64,000 bases of DNA from Dryas octopetala. Taxonomy: Eukaryota > Streptophyta > Magnoliopsida > Rosales > Rosaceae. The stretch covers positions 23,794,698 through 23,858,697 of the forward strand of contig OY992833.1 in NCBI GenBank assembly GCA_963921425.1, given 5' to 3'. The notes beneath the pieces were generated by a model that was not told the DNA's origin, made no database searches, and was given only the letters and a program-made list of their open reading frames with translations. Made by a program: the position numbers and the translations under genes. Within the stretch, counting starts at the first letter, position 1; each line of letters begins with the position of its first letter. This document shows positions 13,872-26,530 of this stretch, in pieces.

Positions 13872-15390
13872 TATCCTCTTGCAGTTCCCTACTAGTTTGG
13901 AGATCATCTTTTGGTCTTTTTCATCAAATTTTATTATTGTTTATAAATGTGTACCTGTAAACTGTTATGCTGCTGTAATGGTTCAAAGTTGGTTTGTTCT
14001 TGAAGTTACAATGAAAGAGATTTGACATCCACACCAAAAAAAATAGAGAGATTTTCCATCATCGATCATAAATGAATGCCTCTGCTGCATACCCCACATT
14101 ATTCTATGAGCATATCACCGAAAATCGATCTTGAAATTGTAGTCCAATTGCGTTTGCGGATCTTGGCAAGTGATGAGACTACTTCGAACAGTCTATTACA
14201 TTGAATTAAATTGAACCCTACAATAACAGAGTTTTGGTTCTGTTAAAATCAATGACAGTTAGTTGTTACATCCCATCTGTATAGTGACAGGTGCTTCTTG
14301 AAGATGGTTGTAATGAGTTATCCCCAAAATATTGGGATTTACGATGCTGTTGAGAAAATATCTCATTCGGGAATATATGCTCTTGTTTTACAATATATGC
14401 CATGAGTTTTTTCATTCATTATTAATTAAATTTGAGTTAGAATGCTCCATCGGAATATCCAAAATTGTAATTGGATAATTAGTTAGCACCAAACAATTAT
14501 GAGTGATGATACTGTCCAAGGGTGGTGGACATGGGTATTGTGTGAGAAATTATATATCACATCGGAAATAAAGAGTCTTGTTTTACAATATATAACACTA
14601 TAAGTGTCTTCACTCATTGCCAATAAAATTTAAGTTAAATTTTCTAAAATAAAAATAAAATAAAAAAAAACCACATGTCAGTCACTTCACCCGTGATCCT
14701 GTTGTTGGAGAGGCCTATTTTCCTACTCAAACAAAATTCTCACATCGACACTAAATTTTTAAAAATACTAATATAGTCATCCAAACTATCTCCAAAAGAA
14801 TGGCAAATTGTTAGAGCAAACTAGCAAAGTGACCTTACTTTAGCATAACATTTTTCTCTTTCAAAAAATTCACTCTTTTTTGAACAAAAAAACAATTTGT
14901 CACTCCAACTTTATTATTTATTTTATCTTTTGTTATTTGCATTCAATGCCAAAAAGAAAAGCATCAATTTTCGATTTTATTCATTTAATAATAGGTGAGA
15001 CCCAATTGATGTGTCAAAGTTGATGAAAAAATTTGTTGTGAGAAGTATATAAGGCAAAATTTGTGTGGGTTACAGTAAGAGCATCTCCAAAGGATGCTGC
15101 AGCATCATCCTATCTGTTTCTTTTGGATCAATTAGATATTTGAAAAACTTAGCCAAATATATCAAACGGCCTTTATAAAGCTTGTAAAGAGTCTTAAATC
15201 TATTTTTCCAAATTCTATAATCTGTGTGAGAAATTTTGGTCACAGAGGATTCGGACTCCTCCCCGGGACTTAAGCTTTTCTTTCAGTGCCAAAAGGAAAT
15301 GGATAACAGGCTAATAATAGAATCTTAGCACTAATTATACAGCAAGCTTTTATTAGCTTTATATAATGACCAACATCATACAGTTACAAG
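10604..15390. other. 4.8-kb intergenic spacer
   Basis: Upstream region of the beta-xylosidase gene and downstream region of the AAE7-type gene. It holds a (CT)n tract at about 13829-13868. Two related roughly 100-base stretches lie near 14340-14440 and 14545-14645; both contain TCTTGTTTTACAATATAT and CACTCATT or a near variant, and look like old copies of one dispersed repeat. No exon-like reading frame was seen. Confidence 0.5.
13829..13868 (+). repeat. (CT)n microsatellite
   Basis: About 20 uninterrupted CT units in the spacer between the beta-xylosidase and AAE7-type genes. Confidence 0.85.
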
Positions 15391-18300
15391 TTACAACTTA
15401 CTCATCTTGACAGGTCCCAACTCTTTAGCCTTGGTCCTCAGCAAATGCTTCTGTATCTTCCCGGTAGCTGTCTTTGGCAATGGTCCAAATACCACAGATC
15501 TGGGAGCCCAATAAGCAGGCATCTTTTTCCGGCAGAACTTCATTATATCCTCTGCGAGTCGCTTTTCATCAGACTTATCTACACTCGGCTTCAATGTCAC
15601 AAAAGCACAAGGAGTCTCACCCCACTTATCATCCGGCCTTGCAACCACTGATACCTCCAGTATGGCTGGGTGTTGATATAAAGCATTCTCTATCTCCACG
15701 CTGCTGATGTTCTCACCTCCAGAGATGATGATGTCCTTTGATCTGTCTTTAATTTCTATATACCCATCTGGATGCTTCACAGCAAGATCCCCAGAATGAA
15801 ACCATCCATTAACAAAACTTTCCTCGTTCGCCTTTGGGTTTTTTAAATACCCCTTCATTACACAATTTCCTCTCATCATTATCTCTCCCACGGTAGCTCC
15901 ATCAGTAGGAACAGGTTTCATAGTCTGAGGGTTGAGAACATCTAGGCCCTCCAAACCAATATACCGAACACCTTGACGCGCATTTAGCCGCGCTTGGGTT
16001 TCAGGGGGGAGTGAGTCCCACTCAGGCTTCCATGAACATACGGTGGAGGGGCCATAAGTTTCAGATAGACCATAAGTGTGGGTGACTCGGAAGCCCCTTT
16101 GGGACATTGCAAAGAGAACAGAAGGTGGAGGGGCAGCACCGGCGGTCATCACTTGTACAACATGAGGGAGAGGAAGGATAGTCTCATCTGGTGGAGCATT
16201 AACTATGGTGTTGAGTACCACAGGTGCAGCACAAAAGTGAGTCACGCCATACTTTGCAATCGCTGAATAGACTGCCTTTGCTGTAACCTATACAAATGCA
16301 AAAAGGGCAGTGTGGGCATGAACATCTAAGGCAAGCAACCATGGAAAACTAAGTGAAAAGAAAACAAATAGCTGCACTGTATACTATAATAATTATCCTC
16401 CAAATAAGCCCAGCATTGACCTACAGAGAAGTAGAAGAATTTAAAAAAATAAAATTTGAAGTTCAGTTTAGTCCACTACAAACTGCCTGAACATCATATA
16501 TCTCATAAAATAAAATAAAATATTTGACACTACTTTAACTGCAGCTTCATTGCCACAATGCAGAAAAGTCCACTACGAGCTCCAAGAAGCATATCTATAT
16601 TGGTGTCTTAATAGTTAATCAAGGTTGCCATCACACCTAGGCCAATAGGTTGACTACAAAAACTGATCAGATTCTATACATTCTGTCCACAATAATTCAG
16701 CAATTGCATGCATATCATGGGCCCTTATATTTTTAACATGCATTAGTGACAGCATCAAATATAAGCTATAACACTATAACTAAATCATGGGGGATCAGTA
16801 CAATTACTTCAGATGCTGAATTAAATATAGAGCACTTGCATATACAAAATATCAGTAATTTACCTGTCGAAGGCATATGCTTGTCCCACAAAGAGCTGCA
16901 AGTGTCCAAGTGTAGCACCAACCATTGCAATGGAACATGGGTAGAGTCCAAAGATATACAGCTCCTTCTTTCATCCCCCAGACAAGACCACCACTTAAAG
17001 CCATCAGATATGCTCCGCGGTGATGCAACACCACCCCCTTAGGGCTGGCTGTTGTGCCAGAAGTATAACCCAAAGCAATGCTCTGCCACTCATCCTCCGG
17101 TGGTTTCCAAGCATACTCAGGGTCACCAGTTTCCAAGAATTTCTCATATTCAATGGCACCTCTTCCCAAAGCACATTGGAGCGTCACAGGATCACAGCTT
17201 TCATCACCTATGACAATTAAAAGTGGAGGCTTGAAACGGCCTTTGCTTTTGTCTGCCAAAATTTTCAAAGCTTCCTCTGCCAAGGTAAAAAATTCTTGAT
17301 CCACCATCACAACTGCAGAAGCTGAATGACCAAGAAGGAAAGCAATGGTTGATGCATTTAGACGGACATTGATAGTGTTTAACACAGCTCCTGCCATTGG
17401 AACTCCAAAATGAGCTTCATAGATGGCTGGGACATTTGGGGCAATTACTGCTACCTGTTGTAATACCAGAGAAGTAATATATCAGTCAACAAGCTCCAAC
17501 ACAACACAAGAAGCATATAACAAAAGCTGAGAATCAGACCCAACACAAGAGAATAAGTAGATGTACAGTAGTCAAGGTATCTTAAATTGATCTACCATCT
17601 AAACTGTCGAAACGAGGTGCACATTATGGTTTAAGAGATTATCAGAATGTTTCAACACAAGGTTCCAAGTAAGTATTACAGTGTGTTTAAAATAAAAAAA
17701 CCATCTTCGCATGCCAGTCGAAAGCGAATTAAGTCCATCAAAACAATCTCATTATCAAGCATAAAAGATCTGTTGAGAGCATAAAACAACTAAAAAAGAA
17801 CTTCAAAAAGCTCCCCAATAACAAGCATGGTGTAGACACCTAGACCATATGTGTAACCATTTTTTCTTTGTTTCAACTGTGTTCCATATCTACGTGGAAA
17901 CTTTCCTTTTGATTCCCTTTTTCTTTCTAAGGAAATGCCAATTTCATTTGAAAAAGCTCATGTTTGTGTCAATTAAATCACTTGGAAGTATGGAAAAGAT
18001 CGGCACTTCCAGAGAACATTATGAACTCTATTATGGGACAGACAACGGAAAAAAGTGCAACAGAAGTCTCTAAAATTTTCTTCTCATCAGCATTGGGTAT
18101 TCAAATCCCAAAAAAGGATAATCAACTAATATATTCAATCCAATGAGAAAAAAACATTAATGGGTACAAAACTAAAAGCAAGTTTTTTACATATATGAGG
18201 TGAAAGGCACTAAATACAAAGCAACCCACAAAGAAATGTAGCATTTCGGTGTGAATAGGTGTGAACATCAACAAGTAAGCTAAAATCTATAGTAGTAAAC

Positions 18301-18872
18301 AGTCTAAGAAAACATTATCAGTTTTGGCTAGAAAACAAGCGGAGACCACATTAACTGCTCTGCTCCACCAAATATAGAAATCATAAATATTACATATCCC
18401 ACTTCAATTTCATTCCATAAATTCCAATTAATCATGAAAAAGACTTTACCTTTTTCCTTCTAAATCTCCCATAAACTCCACAACACATATATTACAAAAA
18501 GAACAATTATTATTTTTTTTTTTAAATAAACCAATTTAGCACGCAGCCATAAGGAAATGAAACAGTGACACAAGTTTTTATTGTTTTGTCTACTTCCGAG
18601 AGTGAAACGAAATCAAAAGTGAGGTGGTGGAGTTTGAATTGGGTGTACGGAATTACCGTGCTACCGAGGCCGATGCTGTGCTTGGAGAGAGCGGAGGCCA
18701 GACGACGGCAACGCTGGTAAGTCTCTTGCCACGTGTAGTGCCGAGATCCGTGGATCACCGATTTCCGGGTCGGATGCACCAAAGCCGCTCTATCCAGAAA
18801 CCACAGCGGCGTTAGTGCCGTGTAGTTCGCTGCGTTCTTCGGCAGATCGTCTATGTCGCGCTCCACCACCAT
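15391..18872 (-). CDS. AAE7: Peroxisomal acetate/butyrate-CoA ligase, AAE7/ACN1 type, three exons
   Basis: Exons 18872-18657, 17454-16864 and 16287-15391 are joined at GT-AG sites in phase 0 and encode 567 residues; the Arabidopsis protein has about 569. The start fits the family (VERDIDDLPKNAANYTALTP). The ATP/AMP-binding motif YTSGTTASPKG lies near residue 200, YGLSETYGP in the middle, and GWFHSGDL with DRSKDIIISGGENIS toward the end. KTATGKIQK carries the lysine needed for adenylation. The protein ends in SKL, a type 1 peroxisomal targeting signal (Arabidopsis AAE7 ends SRL). Family members activate acetate or short-chain acids to CoA esters inside peroxisomes, feeding the glyoxylate cycle. 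Butyrate or other short acids are possible substrates. No breaks seen. Confidence 0.93.
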
Positions 18873-18982
18873 CTCCGCTGCACCCGCACCTCTCTCTCTC
18901 TCTGTGAAATCGGGGTTTACTTTGGTGACGTGGAGTGGGTAGCTAATGACAAAGAAGCTGACAAAGTTGGTAGTTGAACTGG

Positions 18983-19048
18983 TTTATATACACGGGCTCC
19001 ATGATTGCGTGGCTGCCCATTGACGGCTGCCATCAACGACACGTGTCG
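18983..19048 (-). promoter_or_regulatory. AAE7-type promoter: TATA box and palindromic G-box
   Basis: TATATAAA (minus strand, 18990-18983) lies about 110 bases upstream of the start codon. The 12-base perfect palindrome CGACACGTGTCG at 19037-19048 contains a G-box (CACGTG), a site for bZIP or bHLH factors, often ABA- or light-linked. Function is inferred from motif and position only. Confidence 0.5.
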
Positions 19049-22000
19049 TGTTTCGCGCCTCATTTTCGGACTTGATTAACAAATACTTTCTTTTGGGTTC
19101 ATTGTCTTTAACCCAGTAATTCTGTTTAAACTTTAAAGATGTATTTTTAATTTTTTTTAAATGGGTTTCCCATACATAATAGAAATAATTACTCTCTACT
19201 ACATTTTACTTATTGTTTGTAACATGTAATACACATATTTAAAATATTTAATAATTAGGTCACTTTGAAAGTGAATTGGTTACCAATTTCTTAGTACCAA
19301 TTCGGTATAGGCTTTTTATTTTAGCCATTCAAGCAATCCAATAATTGCTAATTTTTTAAATTTTTCAAAACTCTCTCACGTATCTCTCTCTTCCTCATTT
19401 CTAAAATTTATCTTCTCTTTCATCACTCTCTTTCTCTCTCCTCAAGCACTCTCTCTATGTTCCCTCTTGCTCTTCCTCGCTACAACTTTCATCGACGACG
19501 TGTGTGTGCATCCGGCCATAAATGGCGACAAGAGGATCATTCATGACTTCCTCTCTCTTCCCCCTTCATCCTTGTGAGCTCGGAACACCCAGCAACCCTC
19601 AGACACGATCAAAGCCCCGATGTTGACTTTGATCTCGGCCTTGTCGCAACGTTGCCGAAGAACAAGCCAAGTTCCTCACTATAACAATGCCTAGAAAGTT
19701 ATTAGGGAAGCCAACTCCACCCTCGTGCCTTCCTTATCAGTAGTAGGTTTTTTATTTTTTTTTTGTTTAGTTCAGTTTCTGAAACTGCAGTTTTCTGAAA
19801 CTACAGTTTATTAGAGTTGCAGTTACTAACCGCAAGTGAAATTGCAGTTTATTGGAGTTGCAGACTTGAAGTTTCAATTTTCGTTTTTTGGTGATGCGTT
19901 GATGCTGGTATTTTGTAAGGTGTCTGCATGCTGTGTTTTTGTTATGTCTATTTTCGTCAAAACAATGCGCGGGGTAAATGAGCTTTTTGTGGCGCGGAGA
20001 TCTAGTGGTAGTGTGATGTCCGCAAATGAAAAATGAGTTTGTGGTAGTTGGTATGCAAAGGAATAATGAGGCTTTAAGTAGTTTTGGTTAATAAAATTAG
20101 ATGTCAATACCTGTATATTAATGGACTTTTCATAATATAAGGAAAATTGTTATAATTTTGATAAAGATGTTATTTTTTTTTCGGTAGACAAGTGCCACAA
20201 ATTTTGATAAGCTTGGTGAAACCTTCCATATGTATTTTTAGCCTTATCCTTTCTTTGTCAGGATAAAACAAGCCTTAAACAGTTAAACTCATGGAATTCA
20301 TATATATATTTTTGTCCAGAAAAAAAAAATATAAGGAGCAATTAAACACATATTGTTGCATCTAATAAATGGAAGACAATAAAAAGGAAGGGGAGTGGGA
20401 GTGCTATACTGCTATGTGCCTCAATAAATCGTGTCTTAATAATATGGATTTTTTATGTTAATTATAGTATTTAAATTTGTTATTTACAATTCATAATTAT
20501 TTACTATGTAAGTCTTTTTAAAGACTTATCTATTCTTTTTTTAATTTTACAAAATTTAAATTAAATTACAAAATATTAAGATTTAAAAATTCCCAAATTA
20601 GAAAAACCTATAGGCTATAGCTAGATCTTTGAAAAAAAAAAAAAAAAAAACGATTTCATCACAGAAAAGTTAGCCTTTACTTATTTAATACAAGCAGATT
20701 CCAACAAAGAAGGCAACACTAGGAGGGATACTAGCTAGTGGAATGGGATCTTTACTCTGATTGAATTTAACTCAACAAAGACGAAGAAGAAGGAGAATTT
20801 GATGAACTGCTTCCTGAGAGTTTTGCATACCACTGCAACCAAAAGAGGCATTATTGTTAAGCTGCTTTAGTTGAAGAGGCTTCAACCAAAAAACTACCCC
20901 AACCCCAATTCACCAAAATACCTATGAAATAAAAGAGAGAAAAAAAAAAAATTGATTGATAGAAGAAGCATGCTTTTTGGACTATTGGAGGACTATTGGA
21001 GATAAGAATAAGTTAGACTTGGATAGATAGAGCCTCCCCCTTCAACGTGTTGCAGATTCTTTTGTTTTTTTTTTTTGGTTTTGATGGAGATGAAGAACGT
21101 TGGATTCTTTAAACAACAATTGGATTGTATTGAGTAATTATAAATAATAAATTGATAATATAAAATCTTAATACAATTATGAATTACTAGCATTGGTTTT
21201 GTGATGAGTAGGATCGTCTTTTAATAAAAAAAATAATTTTAATTTGATATTGTAAATTAATAGTGATGTGTATAATTACATAAAAGTATAAAACTAATTA
21301 GTGATGTGTACCAATTAATTTTGCCACATAGATTGAGGTACAAATTAAGGCACAATTATTGAGGTCCTAAATCTTTTCCCTAAAATGGAAAAGGAAAAGG
21401 AAAAACTTTAGAGAGCTAAGTGATAAAAGTTTTGAGTGTGAAAGTAGAAATAAGTTTTCAATTCCTATCAAAAGAAAATAAGAAAATAAGTTTTCAATAT
21501 CAATGAATTTAATTTGGAAAGAATGTAGTCTGAAATTCTGAATGGTCTTCGGATGTATTAAAAAATAAAATTTGTATTTACATCTCGAAAAGAAAAATGT
21601 GTGATAATTCATAATTGCCATATTAATTAATTACATAATATGTTCACATAGTGTCTGCTTTGTACGCCGTATTTGACCATTATACTTTATTATATCATAG
21701 TAGAATAAATGATGAAGTTTTTCAACTACTTGTCTTTGTTGAGTTTTAGACTTTAGTAATCCAAATTCCAAAAGTCTTATCAATTATATAATTATAACCC
21801 AACAATACAGCACAAAGGTACACAACCAAGTCATTTTGCACAACAAGGGATACATATAATATGTATATTTATATATACCTTGTTAGTGGTTACTTTGAGT
21901 AAGCACTAATCCCTTGGAAATTAAAGCTGATGTATCCATCAATATATAACCCACTCGGATGACTTTTTTTATATTTTTTTATTAAGACTTGGATGACTTT

Positions 22001-22792
22001 TTTATTTATTTATTTTTATTAAGACTTGGATGACTTATTACTTATTAGTGTAGAACAGATTAGCATACAATGGAATGTTTTCCGTTCAAATCCTTACGAA
22101 CACAAAAACATGCACTTGAATTTATATAATATGTGTAATTATGAATGATTGCACATGATTATCTTAAACTTGTATCTAATAAAGGAACAAGTGAATTATA
22201 AGAGTTTTATTCGTCACATCATATTTGTCTTTATAACAAAAAATAATAAATCAAGGGTAGGGAACCTGCTCTCCAGTGCATAGATGGCCAAAAAAAGGGG
22301 TGCAGTACGTGCATAGCAATCTTGTACAATATTTGCGAAACCAAGTTTTGTGTGAGAATTATTAAATGTTAAGAAGATATCAACAGGGATCTTGCAAAAA
22401 TGGGATTAATTGAAGAGTTTTGAGTATATACAACAACAACATGGTTCATACAATTCAAATTGCATTACTGCATATGTGATATGACACACTTGGAATTTAA
22501 AAACCAGAAATCACAAAATGTATACAATAATAACAATGGACGTACAGCTGCATGTACATATCATATGCACACAGTATGCCTGCTTGCTGCAACTTCACAC
22601 AAAGACAAACTTGAATACATTCTGTCTTCATCTTGCTCCCCTTGCTTGCTCTTCAATGCATATATTCTCAAAACAATTTACCAGCCTTCCTTATTAATAT
22701 TATGTAATTTTTTAAGGAGGATTAGCTCAACAAATTCAACAATTGACATGCTACCTATAAGTCCATCACCATTCACCACCAAGCAAAGTTCA
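19049..22792. other. 3.7-kb intergenic spacer
   Basis: Spacer between the AAE7-type promoter and the 3' end of the chitinase-like gene. It contains a pyrimidine-rich stretch (19375-19455), and a three-copy tandem repeat near 21955-22035 in which TTGGATGACTT recurs with T-rich filler. A lone exon-like piece at about 20765-20833 was considered and rejected. No gene is called. Confidence 0.45.
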
Positions 22793-24430
22793 TCAAGAAG
22801 ATGAAGATGAAGAAGACGAAGACGAAGACGAAGAGGGTTCGAAAGCTTCCTGCTCAGCACAGCTGAGCACATCATGAGGGCCTGCCTCTTCTCGGCCAAC
22901 ACCGATAAGATCAAGGTAATACAGGTAATGGGAGACAATGTTGTTCATGGAGTCAACATCACCTTGTCCACAAACTTGATCTCCATAGAGCACATTGAGG
23001 GTGGTACCAAACCCAGGAACCCTCTTGGCCAAAGTGTCATTCTTGGTGGGCTTCCACTTGCCAACAAAGACATCATGGGCCGAAGGCAAGTGCTTCTTCA
23101 CTGGGGTCATCCACCTCCAAATTGCAGCCTGGAAGGCCAGGGTTGCATTCTGTTCTATGTATTCTGGATGGTTCAACAAGTCCACCTTCAGGGCTTCCCC
23201 TGTTTCTCCATAGTTGTAGTTCCTGAAAATCAAAGACACCCAAAATAAAATAGTAAAAGAAAAAAAATGTAAGATCAAAATATTGCTGCTTTCTACCCAC
23301 AAATGATTTTATTTTGCTTTAACCATGCAAACAGCAGTACCATTTTTTTCTCTTTTATGTTGACAACCTCTCTCTCACACAATTAATCTATCACATGTCA
23401 GTCACATTTTTTTGTGAGAGGGAGGTCGTATACAACGGTTGTATGTAAGAATTTCTCTTCTTGCAAACTCATCAAATCTCCAATAAAGTTTTTGTTTAGA
23501 GCTAGCATGCATGGTCAGGCATAGAGTGAAACTGAAAAATTGGGAGAATGAAAAGGCAGGGAAGGTGCATTGTTTATACCAATAGAGTGGCAAGGCACCA
23601 CGACCATGGTATGAAGCACCGGGAGAGCAAGGGTAAGTGTATTTGTAATAGTCATCACAGTAAAACTGGCTAGGACTCATCTCCTTGTTGTAGCAAAGAC
23701 CCCAAGCCAGTGGTCCTCCTGTGGCTACCCCATACCCACCTGAAATATTATTTGAAACAAACCACCATCATAGAGTCCATAAGTCCAAGCAACAACAATA
23801 AAATGCACAACATTCCTAGATTAATCAGAATCAAGTAAGCTATCAAATCCCTTATATATAAATGACTCCAAAATCCCAAATCCCAATGCTTCAACTTCCT
23901 CATCTGCAATTTTGGTGCTTTAAACCAAAATTTTCATGCACAACCCAAATCAAATCCATTTCAAAACAAGTTCAGTGACACCCCAGAGAAAAGCCTACAA
24001 AACAAAACCCATGATTGATTTAAGCTTTATTTACACACTTACATGAGGTTTTGCTGCCAACATGGCCAAGAAAGGCTGCAACTTCCTTCATCCCCTGGAG
24101 CTTGCTTCCTGTGGTACCAAAGCCATGAGGCTGGTACTCAGCAGCGGCAGTAATGAAAGAATGGTAGTCCCAGAACCCCACTGCATGTGCCACAGGCGCA
24201 TTGCGCTTAGAGAAAAGGTTCTCAAATTGGTAGGATTGGAAGTAGTCGGAAATGGTCTGGTTGCAGCAATAAGCTGACCATCCCTTACACTCCCACCCTT
24301 TGTCACACAACTTCTTGCCCTTTACAATCTTCACCAAGGGCTTCACAGGCGAGGACTCTTGAGCATTCACAACATGCACTAGCAGTATTGTAGCGGCCAT
24401 TGAGATAAGCACAACCCACTTGGCCTCCAT
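22793..24430 (-). CDS. CTL: Chitinase-like protein (CTL1/CTL2, GH19-related), three exons
   Basis: Exons 24430-24043, 23739-23580 and 23222-22793 are joined at GT-AG sites and encode 325 residues; Arabidopsis CTL1 has about 321. Residues 1-23 are a signal peptide ending VVNA. The GH19-like fold shows CDKGWECKGWSAYCCNQ, AVGFWDYHSF, FWDYH and AAIWRWMTP. Where active GH19 chitinases have the catalytic glutamate in HETT, this protein has GHVGSKTSC, so it should not hydrolyse chitin. Family members (POM1/CTL1, CTL2) act in the apoplast and Golgi and help cellulose and glucan assembly; that role is transferred by homology. The C-terminus ends in a run of 13 serines encoded by a TCT/TCG/TCA repeat, which looks like microsatellite growth at the 3' end of the reading frame. 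Whether it is closer to CTL1 or CTL2 was not settled from sequence; gene order favours CTL2. Confidence 0.92.
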
Positions 24431-24932
24431 TTTTTGCTAATGGGAATAACAGAGAATGCTTTGTGTTTGTGTTGCAGAATTGTGAAGAGGGTGGAAGGAG
24501 ATTTAAATTAATGTTTGGGGGAGTGAAAGGGAGAGAAAATGAGTGTGTAACAAATGTGAAGGTAGGAAGAGACTATCAGAGAAATTGAATGTGCAACTTA
24601 TTATTAAAAAGAACGTGTAAATGTAACCCTTACCCACCACACACCTTGTATACGTTGGCTTCTTGCTTCTAGTTTATTCCTTCTTTGAGTGCAAGGGAAG
24701 CAATATTCAAGCAAAACTTGAATGCAGATCCAGCAAAACACGAACACTCGAACCTTTGCTTGCCCAGAGAGTGATTCAGAATTCACTTGCTTCACCAACT
24801 TGCGCCTGAGATGGGCTTTTGTATTATTCGTGTAAATTTGGTTGGGGAAACGTTGGACCAGGAAAAACCAATGAAATCCTAAACCCATTTAAAGATGAGT
24901 GCTTCTATTCTATTCATCAAAAAAATATTATA

Positions 24933-25318
24933 GAGCTAATCAATTACTAAGATAATATAATGTTAACTATTCTTTTAGATGTACTACACAATATAATTTT
25001 ATGATCCAAATCGTTCATATTTTAGGGCTTCATTCAAAGATCAATCTTGCAAAAAAATCAACCAAATCATAAATCATTTAGTCATTAATTATCATTACAA
25101 TCATTTTATGTTTTATTAAAAACTTGTGTTTGTCCAATTACATGAGCACAATTAGCTTATTAATAATTGACTAAACGATTTTCAATTTTATTGAATTTTT
25201 GCAAGGATGATATTTGAATAGGAATCTTAAAAATAAATAATTTGGATCATGATATTGCATTGTGTAATGTGCTAAAAATAATGATTAGCGTTGTATTATC
25301 TTACTAATTGGTTAGCTT
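24933..25318. mobile_element. Foldback MITE, about 386 bp
   Basis: The left arm begins GAGCTAATCAATTACTAAGA. The reverse complement of the right arm begins AAGCTAACCAATTAGTAAGA, and the match continues for about 150 bases per arm with scattered changes. TA dinucleotides flank both ends (24931-24932 and 25319-25320) and may be the target-site duplication. There is no coding capacity. Its inner arm sequence resembles the region at 4645-4915. The superfamily is not settled. Confidence 0.65.
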
Positions 25319-25880
25319 TAAAGTGCCCCTCTCTATTCATACCCACACATTTATCTTTGCGGAGCTGGATATATAATTTCTTTTAATCTATATTCATCTT
25401 TTTTATGTTAATTGACCAACCTTCACACATTTTGTTCTCGGGTAGTGTTATAGGCACTAACTGCTATGTTATCTTGGTAAATAAAAATTGAGATAATAAT
25501 TAGTGTCTTTAGTATGAGAATAACTTCTATGGAAAAAGGAGAGTGACATGGCATTACAAACGTGAAAAGAGGAAGGGTTGGAACATTGTGATGTGAGACC
25601 CTCTCCTCTCTTATGTTTGTAGAGTAAAACTTTCATGTAATAAGTGTATATCTACATTATTTTTATCTCTCTTGTCACGTGACTGAGGGAGAATTAAAAA
25701 ATAAACACTTAAGATTTATACATATATTATGAGAGAAATAAACATATAAAATATATTAACACATAACTCGTAATGAAGGAGATAAACACATGAGGTATTT
25801 GTGGTGCCACATCACTGTCACTATCCTTATTATAAGGAAGTACTTCTCGAGAAAATCTTTTATGGAACGAGTATATGTGT
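25319..25880. other. Spacer between two foldback elements
   Basis: AT-rich sequence without recognisable genes or repeats. Confidence 0.4.
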
Positions 25881-26530
25881 TTATTTATTGGGAAAATTTT
25901 ACAAACATGACACATACTTTGATGGTTGTTTTATTTCAGGACATTAATTTTGCTTTGTGTTAATGAAAGACACATACTTTCATTTTGTGTCAATTAAGGA
26001 CCATATTTTTTTCAATTTTTATCACAACTTTGGCCTGACGTTGGACCCATCAAAACTCCACCAAATTTAGCAAACTTATACTTGGTTTAAAGATATGCAT
26101 CTCCTCTTTACAACCATATAAAAATCACCCAAATCGGATTTCTACAATTTCAGATAATCGGCCCCAAAGTAGGATACTCGAAATTATTTGATTTTTTAAA
26201 TTTTTTCTCAGAGGTCCGATATGACAATTTCAGGTATCCTACTTTTGGGCCAATTATCTGGAGTTGTAGATGTCCGATTTGAGTGATCTTTATATGGTTG
26301 TAAAGAAGAGATGCATAACTTTAAACCAAGTATAAATTTGCTAAATTTGGTAGAGTTTTGATGAGTTCAATGTCAGGCCAAAGTTGAGATAAAAATTAAA
26401 AAAAATATGGTTCTTAATTGACACAAAATAAAAGTATGTGTCTTTCATTAACACGAATCAAAATTAATGTCTTGAAATGAAACAACTATCAAAGTATGTG
26501 TTTTATTTGTAAATTTTTTCCTTATTTATT
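25881..26530. mobile_element. Foldback MULE-type non-autonomous element with 9-bp target duplication
   Basis: The element is 25890-26521 (632 bp). Two arms of about 296 bases (25890-26185 and 26226-26521) are inverted copies around a roughly 40-base spacer. The outer ends read GGGAAAATTTTACAAA and, reverse-complemented, GGAAAAAATTTACAAA. Perfect 9-base direct repeats TTATTTATT flank it (25881-25889 and 26522-26530), the size typical of Mutator-like elements, though low complexity weakens this a little. Long terminal inverted repeats and no open reading frame fit a non-autonomous foldback MULE. The arms are perhaps 90 percent alike by eye, suggesting moderate age. Confidence 0.75.

Noticed and set aside
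14340-14645. Pair of similar stretches containing an ACATCGG-like word, possibly old retroelement terminal sequence
   Set aside because: The shared part is only about 100 bases and worn, with no other element parts visible; left as an unassigned dispersed repeat.
19440-19700. Possible plus-strand exon after a CT-rich leader
   Set aside because: No sustained frame, no known family and no supporting splice sites.
20765-20833. Exon-like piece on the minus strand (acceptor TTGGTTGCAG, then WYAKLSGSSSSNSP and a stop)
   Set aside because: The acceptor and short Ser-rich end look gene-like, but I found no upstream exon with a matching donor and no known family, so no gene is called.
22678-23302. 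Open frames antisense to the chitinase-like last exon
   Set aside because: They are shadows of a well-supported spliced gene on the minus strand.
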